Shown piece after piece: positions 1-8,522 of a stretch of 64,000 nt of DNA. Within the stretch, counting starts at the first letter, position 1; every line of letters starts with the position of its first letter. The position numbers and the translations under genes are program-made. Origin of the DNA: Okeania sp034190295 (GTDB lineage: Bacteria > Cyanobacteriota > Cyanobacteriia > Cyanobacteriales > Microcoleaceae); the NCBI GenBank assembly GCA_034190295.1, contig JAXHSW010000022.1:1-64000 (forward strand), written 5' to 3'. Under the pieces are notes generated by a model. It was not told the DNA's origin and made no database searches. It saw nothing but the letters and a program-made list of their open reading frames with translations.

Positions 1-1085
1 CCATAACTTGACTTAGTTTGTGGGATTGCGACTGAGTTGGGTAGATTCTAACTTTGATGGCTCTATACAAGGGTTTCAGGTCAACTAAGGTTGACAATAA
101 AATAATTATAGCACAAGACTAACAGAGACACAGGAGGCTTCGCCGTTTATTTGCTGGTCGGGTATTCATCCCTAACCTTTAGAGGATAAGGGAATTCTGC
201 CCGACATCACGTTAGCCATCGACAGAGGTTTTGATTATCATAAAAAAAACTTTTTGTCAATACAAATCTTTAATACTTAAAAGATTTCAGACCGCTCTAA
301 CAAAAATTTGTCTAATCGTCAATTGTCAGCTATCATTTTTACTAGGGAAGCAGCCAATTTCAAAAAAATTAGGCACTGATGGATCGAGTAGATATAAGTA
401 ATAAATGCACTATAGGAACATCAGATACTCAAGGTTCAGCTTCAGACGAACCTGATAGCTTAATAATTGTGCAGCTTAATCATAACCTGCAATCTAGTGG
501 TCTCACCAACTATCAGGGGGGTGACACTAGCTGAACAGACCCGCAGCCACACAAGGGTCTCTAGACTGCAAGGATGCCAGCAAATAACTCCTGTAATTCG
601 ATCTATACAACAAATAGTAATTAGTCATGGAGTAAAGTTCTATTATCTAGAACTGATGAACTTATTCAAACTAACGGTCTATCAAAACAATTCTGTCCAT
701 AGCTTTTTTCTAATTCCCCATTTTTAATGGGTAGTTAGTGGAGTTAACGAAGTCTGCAAGTCAGAATCCAGAACTCAGAAGTCAGAATCCAGAAGTTATT
801 TTTGTAACGGGGATTTGAGCAACTCTCCAAAAATATTTCGCCTTAAAAGGCGGGGTTGCGCGACCCAATCCTGTTTGATAAAACCCGTCAATAATATTTT
901 GATTTTGACAGACCACTAGGACATCCCAGATGAAGGCTGCGCCGACAAACTTTGTTTAGCATTAACAAAAAATAATTTCTGTTGAAAGTTTAACCAAATA
1001 TAGAATCCTTTAAACTTAATTTTTGACAATTAAGAGGAAATCAAGCAAATCAACAAAAATCTAGATAAATTAACAGATTTATTTT
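1..1085. other. Non-coding stretch upstream of the pentapeptide gene
   Basis: I see no convincing gene here. A strong stem-loop lies at about 154-215, with arms around TCGGGTATTC and GAATTCTGCCCGA enclosing CCCTAACC...GGATAAGGG; it resembles the structured 3' ends of IS200/IS605 elements but has no recognisable tnpB beside it. From about 765 to 900 there is a partial copy of the dispersed repeat family (here called C) that carries the GCCTTAAAAGGCGGGG palindrome. The short open frame at 467-727 has no recognisable domain and runs through repeat-like sequence, so I do not call it a gene. Confidence 0.5.
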
Positions 1086-2141
1086 ATGAATGTCAGCGAG
1101 CTTTTAAGTGCCAATGAACTATTAATTAGACACTCAAAGGGAGAAAGAGATTTTCAAGGAGCTAACCTAGTTGCAGTGAATTTAGGTGCAGCTAACCTGA
1201 ATCGAAGTAATTTAAGTAATGCTAGTTTCAAAGATTCTTACCTAGCTAAAATTAAACTAATTGGAGCTAATCTAGTTGGTGCGGATTTTAGTAATGCTAA
1301 TCTCTCTGAAGCTAAATTAATTGAAGCTAATTTGAGCGCTACGAGCTTTACTAAAACCACTCTTATTGAAGCCGACCTAAGTGGAGTAATTCTGAGTGGA
1401 GCTATTTTTTCAGAAGCAGATTTAACAGAAGCTATTCTGATTAGCACCAGTATGGTCGGAACTTGTTTGCTCAATGGCTCAAAACTGACTCAAGCCAATC
1501 TAACAGGAGCAACCCTCAGTCGTGCTATTCTCAGTGGCGCAGACTTAACTAAGGCCACTTTGAATCGGGCAATTATGAGTGAGGTGGATCTAAGTGGCAC
1601 TTTATTAGATCGAGCAAGTCTCATTCGAGCTTATCTACAACGTGGAAATCTCAGTGGTGCAAAATTAATTAAGGCAGATTTAACAGAAGCAACTTTGGCA
1701 GAGGCCAACCTTTGTGCTGCTGACTTAACTGAGGCAGATTTACAAGGGGCCAACCTGAGCAATGCTAATCTAAGTGGAGCAAATTTGACTGGAGTTAATC
1801 TACAAGGAGCAAATCTTAGCAATACTAATCTCAATGGTGTTAGTCTTGAACAAGCAGACCTGCGAGCTGTTGACTTGAGCAAAGCTAACTTAAGAGGTGC
1901 TAACTTGAAAGCTGCCAATCTCTCCGGAGCAAATTTATTGGAAGCTGATTTGCGAGGTGCTAATTTACAGAAAGCTAATCTTTATGGTGCTGGTTTATTG
2001 TTAGTATCTCTTAAAGGTGCTGACTTAAAAGAAGCTTGCCTGTGTTGTGCTAACTTGATTGGGTCTAGTTTAAATCTTTCTGCTCTTCAGGACGTTTGCT
2101 TAAAAGAAACAATTATGCCCAATGGTTCAACTCACGGATAG
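1086..2141 (+). CDS. Pentapeptide-repeat protein (351 aa)
   Basis: After a short leader of about 20 residues (MNVSELLSANELLIRHSKGE), almost the whole protein is made of A(D/N)LXX pentapeptides (SGANL, TEADL, QGANL, RGANL), continuing to about residue 335. Such repeats fold as a right-handed quadrilateral beta-helix. There is no signal peptide, transmembrane segment or second domain, so it is probably a soluble cytoplasmic rod. Cyanobacteria carry many such proteins and most have no known role; some relatives elsewhere mimic DNA and protect gyrase, but nothing here indicates that. The near-identical DNA repeats suggest growth by slippage. It stands alone, about 170 bp upstream of speD on the same strand. 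The family call is certain; the function is unknown. Confidence 0.93.
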   Translation: MNVSELLSANELLIRHSKGERDFQGANLVAVNLGAANLNRSNLSNASFKDSYLAKIKLIGANLVGADFSNANLSEAKLIEANLSATSFTKTTLIEADLSGVILSGAIFSEADLTEAILISTSMVGTCLLNGSKLTQANLTGATLSRAILSGADLTKATLNRAIMSEVDLSGTLLDRASLIRAYLQRGNLSGAKLIKADLTEATLAEANLCAADLTEADLQGANLSNANLSGANLTGVNLQGANLSNTNLNGVSLEQADLRAVDLSKANLRGANLKAANLSGANLLEADLRGANLQKANLYGAGLLLVSLKGADLKEACLCCANLIGSSLNLSALQDVCLKETIMPNGSTHG

Positions 2142-2284
2142 AGTTAAAATAGATTTAGATTTATTAGATTTAGATTTATGGAGCAAGTCTAGCTAAAGAG
2201 CTAAATTCTCCAGAATTTGTTACATTAATTACTCATAATTCAAAAATCCAAAAGTTTTATGATAAACTAATAAATTGGAGACCT

Positions 2285-2312
2285 TAACCGGGTGGAGGTA
2301 TAACCGCGTAGA
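2285..2312 (+). promoter_or_regulatory. Ribosome-binding site region of speD
   Basis: A clear GGAGGT lies at 2294-2299, about 13 bases before the ATG at 2313. This spacing is slightly long but acceptable. It supports the chosen start, which also gives the conserved N-terminus MKQLGTHLVVDAW. Confidence 0.6.
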
Positions 2313-2759
2313 ATGAAACAATTGGGAACCCATCTAGTCGTTGATGCCTGGCAGTCCCCTGCAGAACTGCTCAACGATCCTGAACGTATCCGTCGCTCTT
2401 TAATTGATGCAATTACAGCAGGAGGAGCAACCCTTATAGATTTATGTGTTCATCAGTTTAGTCCTCACGGAGTGACTGCGACGGCAACATTAGCAGAGTC
2501 TCATATTGCCATCCATACATGGCCTGAGTTAGGTTACTTTGCTGCTGACTTATTTTTTTGTGGTCATGGAGATCCGCATAAAGCTATAGAGATTCTAGAA
2601 ACCGCTCTCCAAGCTAAAAAAATAAAATTGACTGAGATAAAGCGCGGTTTTGACCCTGAGATGGGAGTCCAAGATACTTCTACAACAGATCGTAATGTTA
2701 ACACTTTGACGGAAAAACAGGGTTTAAAGCCTTGCCGTTCCAGGGCGAGTTTGTGTTAA
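2313..2759 (+). CDS. speD: S-adenosylmethionine decarboxylase proenzyme
   Basis: This enzyme decarboxylates S-adenosylmethionine to supply aminopropyl groups for spermidine synthesis. It is made as a proenzyme that cuts itself before a serine, which becomes the pyruvoyl cofactor. The motif LAESHIAIHTWPE contains the processing serine at residue 63, with His68 and Cys83 at the positions known from the Thermotoga-type enzyme. The sequence is therefore the short bacterial/archaeal class. At 148 aa it is about 20-25 residues longer than the minimal form; the tail after residue 120 is polar and has no domain I recognise. No spermidine synthase gene is in the window. It appears to be a single-gene unit. 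Confidence 0.95.
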   Translation: MKQLGTHLVVDAWQSPAELLNDPERIRRSLIDAITAGGATLIDLCVHQFSPHGVTATATLAESHIAIHTWPELGYFAADLFFCGHGDPHKAIEILETALQAKKIKLTEIKRGFDPEMGVQDTSTTDRNVNTLTEKQGLKPCRSRASLC

Positions 2760-2844
2760 AATAGGGGCTAGTAACTGTTGCCTATAATCTGGTATTATCT
2801 ATGATAATCTCCAGTTATCTGTTTTATGCTACTTGGATTCACGC

Positions 2845-3590
2845 GCTGAACTGCACCCAAATAAGCAGCAAAAAACATTACTGGCAAAACACGCGCTTTG
2901 TAGCTCGTTATGCTTATAATTGGGGTTTGTGGCTGACTAGAAACATTCTCAATTCCCTATACCAATAATCCTGATAGTAAGCTGAAATTTCCTACTGCTA
3001 TTGACTTACATAAACTCTTAGTAGCAATGGTTAAATCTAATAACTCTTGGTACTACGAGGTTTCTAAAACCGCACCTCAATATGTTTTGAGGTATCTTTC
3101 AGTTGCTTGGAAACGTTGCTTTACTAAAGTGTCTGGTCAACCTAAATTCAAGAAAAAAGGTAGGGATAATAGTTTTCCTGCGGAATGCTACGCAAACACT
3201 CTAAATGGCTCAATATTAGTAGGTTTTAATCAAATTAAATTACCGATAATTGGATGGATTAAAACTTATGAAATCTTGCCAGATCATGTCACTCCTAAGT
3301 CTGTAACTATTAGTCGGGTATCAGATAGATGGTTTATTAGTTTCGTTTAGAGAGAAAAAACCTCAAGTTACTGAGAAATCAGTAGATGTAGTTGGTGTTG
3401 ATTTGGGAGTAAAATCTCTAGCTACGTTATCCACTGGTGAAGTATTTGTTTGCGTTTGCGTAGCATCCCGTAGGGAAGTATCTCCGTTGGAAAGGAAAGG
3501 GGAAGGCACAGTCAAAACAGCTAGAGAAACTAACAAAGTACCAACAATTTAATCAAACTGTATTTCTGGTACAAAAGTATGGTCGGACAT
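2845..3590 (+). pseudogene. Decayed IS200/IS605-family tnpB
   Basis: Pieces of a TnpB protein lie in different frames. An N-terminal piece at about 2860-2968 reads HARFVARYAYNWGLWLT. A middle piece at 3027-3350 contains YYEVSKTAPQYVLRYL and QPKFKKKGRDNSF. After a stop and a +1 shift at about 3345, another piece reads VVGVDLGVKSLATLSTGEVF, which is the first RuvC motif. The C-terminal zinc-ribbon and last RuvC motif are not recognisable. A copy of the short dispersed sequence GTTTGCGTAGCATCCCGTAG interrupts the coding sequence near 3453-3475. The gene cannot make a working protein. In intact relatives TnpB is an RNA-guided nuclease. Confidence 0.85.
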
Positions 3591-3594
3591 CCGA

Positions 3595-3750
3595 GGACTT
3601 AGGCTAACCACCTGAACGACTGAGGACAGTGTCGCATAAAGCTAACTACTGCGCGAGTAAAGTATAGTTAAGCAGTCTGAACTATCCAGTAATCCCTGGC
3701 GAGTTTGGGAGAATCTACTCACTTCAGGGACTGGAGTATGTCAAACAAAC
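3595..3750 (+). ncRNA. Possible tnpB right-end / omega-RNA remnant
   Basis: Just beyond the broken tnpB there are two inverted repeats. One is around TAACTACTGC...AGCAGTCTGA at 3641-3681. The other pairs CCAGTAATCCCTG at 3688-3700 with CAGGGACTGG at 3734-3743. Intact IS200/IS605 elements have a structured 3' end that doubles as the guide-carrying RNA, so position and structure fit that origin. This is inference; no family match was made. Confidence 0.35.
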
Positions 3751-3827
3751 GAATTTAGCAACAGGACCAACAATCTAAATTAATTGTAAATGATGAGGAT
3801 TGGTTATTGCGGTCGCGAAGTGGAACA

Positions 3828-4427
3828 TTATCGCTGGTTTAAAATTGGACGCACAACCCAATAACCAGCACCAAATGCAGCAATTACAATCAAACAAATA
3901 GCAACTACTAACCAAATTCCATTCAGGTCAGATACTTGTGTGGAATTAGAAGTTTTGCTGTAGCGACTTCTATCTGGTTCTTCTGTAAATAGATACTCTG
4001 GAGAATCTGGATCGTCTATTTTTTTAGACTCACTAAATGGTAGAGAAGGTGAGACAGATGGTGTTTCAGGAGCATCTACCTCAAAATCAGAATTATCAGA
4101 ATTAAAAGAGTTATCTCTAAAAGTATCTATCCTAAGCTCAGTTCTGGGAAAAGAAGACACTTGAGGTTGAGTTACTTGAGTTACTAGCAGGGAAGAATTC
4201 AGAGTTTCTTGTAACCGTGTCGCAGACTGAATAACTTTTTCAAATTCTCTTCTGAGTTTTTGATTTTGCTCGATTAGCTGCTCATTATGAACTTTGAGTG
4301 ATTCTAGCTTGATTTGAGTTGCTTGTAGTTCAGCAGTAGCTTCTCTATATACAGAAATAGGTACAGATGGAGAGTAGTTATTTTCGGAATTATGTCCCAT
4401 CTGACTAGATGCGCTAATATTTTGCAT
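3828..4427 (-). CDS. Coiled-coil protein with C-terminal membrane anchor (199 aa, unknown)
   Basis: I do not recognise this protein. Residues about 28-80 form a likely coiled coil (ATAELQATQIKLESLKVHNEQ and following), then comes a Ser/Pro/Asp-rich linker at about 90-165, and a single hydrophobic segment at about 172-193 (WLVVAICLIVIAAFGAGYW) ends the protein. There is no signal peptide, so the large N-terminal part should face the cytoplasm, tail-anchored. The layout resembles cyanobacterial membrane-tethered scaffold or division-associated proteins, but no specific relation is claimed. It is transcribed away from queF, with a 151-bp gap that probably holds both promoters. Confidence 0.75.
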   Translation of the reverse strand: MQNISASSQMGHNSENNYSPSVPISVYREATAELQATQIKLESLKVHNEQLIEQNQKLRREFEKVIQSATRLQETLNSSLLVTQVTQPQVSSFPRTELRIDTFRDNSFNSDNSDFEVDAPETPSVSPSLPFSESKKIDDPDSPEYLFTEEPDRSRYSKTSNSTQVSDLNGIWLVVAICLIVIAAFGAGYWVVRPILNQR

Positions 4428-4578
4428 TATGTTACCATTATGATATTTTTAAATAATTATGGCGGATAATTAGTGAAATTAGAGCAATAAAACAGAAATT
4501 AGTCAAGTTACTATTAAAGAAAAATATTTAGTTATACAAACTAGAATATCCAAATTATTGATGATTTAATTAATATCT

Positions 4579-4998
4579 ATGAATTATTCTGAAACTAACC
4601 ACGAACTTTCTCAAGAGTTTAGTATACAAGAACCATTATATGGAGAACGAAATATATCAGAAGGAGAGTTAATTACTTTTCCTAATCCTCGTGTTGGACG
4701 ACGTTATGAGATTAATATTACTTTACCAGAATTTACTTGTAAATGCCCTTTTTCTGGTTATCCAGATTTTGCCACAATTGACCTCAAATATGTTCCAAAT
4801 GAACGAGTGGTAGAATTGAAAGCACTGAAATTGTATATTAATAGTTATCGCGATCGCTATATTTCCCATGAGGAATCAGTGAATCAAATTTTAGATGATT
4901 TTGTAGCAGCTTGTGACCCTTTAGAAGTAAAGATTAAAACTAATTTTTCTCCACGAGGAAATGTTCATACTACTATTGAAGTTGAACATTATAAATAA
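4579..4998 (+). CDS. queF: NADPH-dependent 7-cyano-7-deazaguanine reductase
   Basis: QueF reduces the nitrile preQ0 to the amine preQ1, the precursor of queuosine in the tRNA wobble position. At 139 aa this is the short, single-domain (Bacillus-type) form. The motif CPFSGYPDFATI carries the nucleophilic cysteine (Cys56) and the partner aspartate (Asp63), spaced seven residues apart as in the family. ELKALKLYINSYRDRYISHE is the QueF signature, with the substrate-binding Glu98. NFSPRGNVHTTIE closes the T-fold. No other queuosine gene is nearby; it appears to be monocistronic. Confidence 0.96.
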   Translation: MNYSETNHELSQEFSIQEPLYGERNISEGELITFPNPRVGRRYEINITLPEFTCKCPFSGYPDFATIDLKYVPNERVVELKALKLYINSYRDRYISHEESVNQILDDFVAACDPLEVKIKTNFSPRGNVHTTIEVEHYK

Positions 4999-5101
4999 AA
5001 TTGTAAGCAGTCAGCATTCAGCATTCAGCTATCAGCTTTATTACCTTTAAAGGTTTAAATCCACTTCAAGATGTAGCAAACATTTATCAAATTGACATTA
5101 T

Positions 5102-5235
5102 ACCATGTCCGGATAATTAGCGGTCAAAAAAACTTTCTCTTTCTTCTTCTTTCTTCCCCTCCTGGGAGGGATTAGGGGTGGGTAGACTCCTGACTCCTTC
5201 ATCGTTTATTTATAACTGTTCAACCGGACATGATA
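5102..5235. repeat. Dispersed element, family D-like (CATGTCCGG ends)
   Basis: The stretch begins ACCATGTCCGG and ends with the inverted CCGGACATGATAT. Its interior holds a partial family C segment (CCTCCTGGGAGGGATTAGGGG). Related inverted ends recur near 29600/29897, 58237/58388 and 63817/63960. It ends at the stop codon of the following minus-strand gene. Confidence 0.6.
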
Positions 5236-6810
5236 TTAGTTCATATCTTGAGGGTCAATTTCAGCCTGAACAACTGAGCTATCAATTAGTTCATCTGATG
5301 AAGTTCGATTAACTTTTTCTTCTTCTTCATCTTCTAAAAACGCATTAACAATTTGTTCATTCTCTAACCCTTCCAATTGAGTAATCTTAATTTGATCTAG
5401 ACGTGGACCTTCAGCAGAAATAACAGTAAATTCAAGATTGTCATACAATAACTTTTCTCCGACAGTAGGTATTTTTTGTAACTGATAAATCAAAAACCCT
5501 CCCAAAGTTTGATAATCCTCAGTGAGAGGTAAATCAAAATTCAATAGTTCATTAACTTCTTCTACACTTAACTGTGCCTGCACAATGAAAGTTCGGTCGT
5601 CCAACATTTGCAGAGTAAATTCTTCAGTACCAGTTACTTCATAACTGTTACCACCGATAATTTCAGTAATCAAATCCTCTCGTGTAATTAATCCAGCAGT
5701 GCCACCAAATTCATCTACTACTATGACCATTTCTGGGTGCTGACGACTATTTGGAATTTGACGCATTCTTTGCATCAATGATAATAACTCGCTCAAATAC
5801 ATTTGTTCAGATACAAACCTTACAGGGCGAATCCAAGATATAATTAAAGTTTGTGGGGATAATAAACCTTTTGCTAAAGGTTGGGCCAATTCTTTGAAGT
5901 CTATAATACCCTGAATGTCATCTATGGACTCACCAATGACAGGATAACGAGAATGACCAGATATCTTAATTTCGTCTAACAAATTTTTAAAAGTAGCCGT
6001 ACTAGAAATAGCATCTATATTAGTGCGTTGAACCATGACTTCTAAAGCTGATACTTCCCCAAAATCAAAGACATTACTAAGTAACTGTCGTTCTTCTGCT
6101 TCTAAACCAGTTGATTCAGTAGAAGTAGAGATAATTAATTGTAATTCTTCAGGGGTAACTGGTGTTTTCCAGACACTGCCAGTGTATTTAATTCCTATTA
6201 GTCGTAATAACCAACGAGTAGATTGATTTAAGACCCAAATAAATGGATTAAAGAAGCGAGAGATAGCTAGACTCAAAGGACCAAATAATCTCGATAATTT
6301 TTCTGAATATAATAATGCTACTGACTTTGGGCATAATTCTCCTAGTACAATTTGCAGGTAAGCCAAAATAAAAAAGGTGACAATTGGGATAGCTAGGGAG
6401 TGAGCGATCGCTTGACTAATATAAATAGGTAGGGGTAGTTTAATTATTGCAGTTCTAACAATTACTGCCATAGTTCCTTCAGCAATCCAACCCAGAGCTA
6501 AACTAGACAAGGTAATACCTAACTGAGTGGTTGAGAGTAGTCTGTCTATATTTTTTTGAAGTTGTTGAACAATTTTTGCTTGAACATCACCTGCATCGAC
6601 TAATTGATTAATGCGGGATCTACGCACAGAAACTATAGAAAATTCTGCCACCACAAAAAAGGCATTGATAGTAATTAGCAGAAAGACTGACAAAAGTCGC
6701 GACATTATCTCTGTCGATGTCAGGATTTCTAAGCTTGGCATCTCTCCCAAACTTATTGCCATTGATTCTGCCTCAGACCTCTGAACATTTTCATGTTTAA
6801 TACTTAACAA
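5236..6810 (-). CDS. CNNM/CorC-type membrane protein (DUF21, CBS pair, CorC_HlyC domains)
   Basis: The N-terminal half (about 35-215) is a DUF21 domain with several hydrophobic helices (LLSVFLLITINAFFVVAEFS, and the family-typical QLGITLSSLALGWIAE). Next is a CBS-domain pair at about 240-375 (RTNIDAISSTATF, VVDEFGGTAGLITREDLI). A CorC_HlyC domain follows at about 395-480 (GGFLIYQLQKIPTVGEKL). Members are often annotated as hemolysins, but studied relatives export Mg2+/Co2+ and sense nucleotides through the CBS pair. The length of 524 aa is slightly long because of an acidic tail and about 35 extra N-terminal residues; the Met at residue 36 (MSRLLSV) is an alternative start just before the first helix. 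The exact transported ion is unknown. Confidence 0.9.
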   Translation of the reverse strand: MLSIKHENVQRSEAESMAISLGEMPSLEILTSTEIMSRLLSVFLLITINAFFVVAEFSIVSVRRSRINQLVDAGDVQAKIVQQLQKNIDRLLSTTQLGITLSSLALGWIAEGTMAVIVRTAIIKLPLPIYISQAIAHSLAIPIVTFFILAYLQIVLGELCPKSVALLYSEKLSRLFGPLSLAISRFFNPFIWVLNQSTRWLLRLIGIKYTGSVWKTPVTPEELQLIISTSTESTGLEAEERQLLSNVFDFGEVSALEVMVQRTNIDAISSTATFKNLLDEIKISGHSRYPVIGESIDDIQGIIDFKELAQPLAKGLLSPQTLIISWIRPVRFVSEQMYLSELLSLMQRMRQIPNSRQHPEMVIVVDEFGGTAGLITREDLITEIIGGNSYEVTGTEEFTLQMLDDRTFIVQAQLSVEEVNELLNFDLPLTEDYQTLGGFLIYQLQKIPTVGEKLLYDNLEFTVISAEGPRLDQIKITQLEGLENEQIVNAFLEDEEEEKVNRTSSDELIDSSVVQAEIDPQDMN

Positions 6811-6821
6811 TTTATACCATT

Positions 6822-6978
6822 AAATCGTGAAGTTCTCTCCCGTTAAATGGCTCGATTATAACGGGAAGCTTCTAGAACAAAGATAATTAATTGAATCTTC
6901 CTTTGCTGAAGTTTCTTGTCTCACAGGCTGACCACCGTCTAAGCCTCCACAAGCAGTCAAGATGATACCCACCTCGCA
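6822..6978 (-). ncRNA. IS200/IS605 right end with omega-RNA-like structure
   Basis: Directly after the tnpB remnant stop (minus strand), a structured segment ends in the stem CCCGTTA...TAACGGGAG with flanking AAGCTTC and GAACTTCA. The same terminal structure recurs at about 21990-22060 (CTACCGTTAAATCG...GATAATGGGAAGCT) with compensating changes, so it is a shared family end, not chance. In active elements this region forms the guide-bearing RNA of TnpB. Confidence 0.55.
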
Positions 6979-7382
6979 TCATGCTTTATTTAATATGTTG
7001 ATTGCTGCATTCTCATCTCTATCTAAATCTAAAATCGTTTTACACTTAGGACAATTCGGGAGTTCTAACTGACAAAACTAATGGTACTTTTTGACCACAA
7101 TTACTACAATAAGTGTGATGTATGATTCGGGTTAACTTTAATCATAAGAACACCGCGTTTTACCGCCACTGCATTCAGTTTTTCAATAAAAGCTCCCCAG
7201 ACTACATCATAGATTGATTTTGATAGTTTAGTATTTTTAGCTAGACCTTTAATATTAATGTCTTCTACAGCAATTAAATCAGAGTCTTTAACTAAATTAT
7301 GAGCAGTAATGTAAGTAAAAATCTTCTCTTTGTCTAACAAGAAATATGTATTCAATGAATAATTAATAATGAAATAAGTCAA
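6979..7382 (-). pseudogene. 5'-truncated, frameshifted tnpB remnant
   Basis: Only the C-terminal half of a TnpB remains. One frame encodes SDLIAVEDINIKGLAKNTKLSKSI and VKRGVLMIKVNPNHTS (the second RuvC region). After a frameshift near 7115 another frame gives the zinc-ribbon/last-RuvC part, YSNCGQKVPL then KCKTILDLDRDENAAINILNKA and a stop. About 200 N-terminal residues are missing. It is not functional. Confidence 0.85.
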
Positions 7383-7591
7383 CTAATTATTCACTATTAA
7401 TTGTTAATTATTAGACGTTTATTTAGTTAAATTAAATCCAGATCATTATTAATTGTTAATTATTAATTGTTAATTATCAACGTGCTTTTTTCCAGTTATG
7501 AGACCCAATTTCTTTTCTAGCTGCTAAAATTTAGTTTGAATAAAAAGTTACTGTCAAAGTCTCCAGACCCAATCTTAGAAGTAATTATTCA
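7383..7591. other. AT-rich spacer with AATTGTTAATTATT repeats
   Basis: This spacer holds several short direct copies of TTAATTGTTAATTATTA, which is the flanking motif of many family B repeats elsewhere in the window. No gene is visible. Confidence 0.4.
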
Positions 7592-8260
7592 TTAATCTAT
7601 TTTGATTTTAGACATCTTTAAATCTAACTTTTGATCGGGATAATCTGTCAGTTCCAAGGAAAGTTCTTTGGCATTATCTAATAATGCCACTGGAATCGTA
7701 ATAATACCATAATATCTTCTACCATTTGGTGGTAATTCTCCTGGTAAATCTTCTGTACTTGCGCTGAGAGACCTTCCCTCGTCATCTGTAACATTCAAAA
7801 AACTGTACAGAAATCTTACAGATCGGTCTCCTTCATTTTTTAAATTGACATCTAAAACTAGAGAATTACCCCATCGACGAACATCATTAACTTCTAGGGC
7901 TACTCCAGCATCACTACTCACAATTGGAAAACTTTGCTGAGATTGATTTTCTTGAGAAGACTTTGCTTTTGCTTGTTTGTTCTGGGAGTCTTTTTTCGTA
8001 GTTTTATCCTCAATTACTCCACCATTTCTGATAATATTTTTAACGCGGGCAATAACTTTTTCCTCTTCTAAAAAGACCAATCCTTCTTGGCGATTTGAAT
8101 TGTTTCTAGCACCTGCCAAATTATTAGTGGGACGAGTATCTGGTTGAGTAATTCCTTTTAAAGCTTCCCTTCCTAGTTTAAACCCCCAAGAGGCACTACC
8201 CAAACCTGCACCAAACATTAGGGTTAGTAAGCTTAGAGTTAGCACAATACTAGAATTCAT
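7592..8260 (-). CDS. Membrane-anchored protein with C-terminal Ig-like domain (222 aa, unknown)
   Basis: The protein starts with one hydrophobic segment (residues about 4-25, SSIVLTLSLLTLMFGAGLG) that is either a signal anchor or an uncleaved signal. A charged, Lys/Gln-rich linker follows (about 45-115). The C-terminal domain, about 120-222, reads VALEVNDVRRWGNSLVLDVN...LKNEGDRSVRFLYSFLNVTDDEGRSL and resembles the extracytoplasmic beta-sandwich (DUF4352-type) that shields ligands on the outer face of the membrane. That similarity is my judgement from pattern, not a confirmed hit. Probably periplasmic. It stands alone between a tnpB remnant and the tRNA gene. Confidence 0.7.
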   Translation of the reverse strand: MNSSIVLTLSLLTLMFGAGLGSASWGFKLGREALKGITQPDTRPTNNLAGARNNSNRQEGLVFLEEEKVIARVKNIIRNGGVIEDKTTKKDSQNKQAKAKSSQENQSQQSFPIVSSDAGVALEVNDVRRWGNSLVLDVNLKNEGDRSVRFLYSFLNVTDDEGRSLSASTEDLPGELPPNGRRYYGIITIPVALLDNAKELSLELTDYPDQKLDLKMSKIKID

Positions 8261-8410
8261 AGTTTTTTTATTTTTTAGGCATAATATTGTTTTCTGTTAT
8301 GATATACTATATCTTAGTATAGATTTAGAGATATTTATGTCCAAAAAATTAACTTAAGTCAGGAAACTATGCTATGATAGGTTAGGCTATCTGAGAAAAC
8401 TTCAAGCTAG

Positions 8411-8433
8411 CTTGATATAACTACTATATCAAG
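8411..8433. promoter_or_regulatory. Perfect 9-bp hairpin just upstream of the tRNA
   Basis: CTTGATATA at 8411-8419 and TATATCAAG at 8425-8433 form a perfect stem with a 5-nt loop, ending 16 bp before the mature tRNA 5' end. It may be a processing or regulatory element in the tRNA leader; it lacks a T-run and so is not a standard terminator. Confidence 0.4.
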
Positions 8434-8449
8434 GTAAACTTATAATTAG

Positions 8450-8522
8450 GCGCCTTTGGCCGATTGGGGAGGCAGCGAGCTCATAATTCGCTTTAAGGCT
8501 GGTTCGATTCCAGCAGGGCGCA
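8450..8522 (+). tRNA. tRNA with CAT anticodon (Met, or Ile2 if the C is modified)
   Basis: A full 73-nt cloverleaf can be drawn. The acceptor is GCGCCTT / AGGGCGC with one G-U pair; the D-arm is GCC...GGC; the anticodon arm is GCGAG-CTCATAA-TTCGC; the T-arm is GCTGG-TTCGATT-CCAGC; the discriminator is A. The CCA is not encoded. The C1:A72 mismatch and the three G:C pairs in the anticodon stem that mark initiator tRNA are absent, so it is elongator Met or the Ile(CAU) species. The D-arm has only three pairs and the variable loop is six bases, both slightly unusual. Confidence 0.82.

Noticed and set aside
467..727. Small open frame at the left end
   Set aside because: No domain, no good ribosome-binding site, composition like the surrounding non-coding DNA.
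1238..1918. Antisense open frames within the pentapeptide gene
   Set aside because: They mirror the regular 15-bp repeat of the sense gene and have no recognisable domain.
2700..2760. SpeD C-terminus created by a repeat insertion (GGTTTAAAGCCTTGCC resembles family B)
   Set aside because: The match is too short to separate from chance, and tails of varied length are common in this family.
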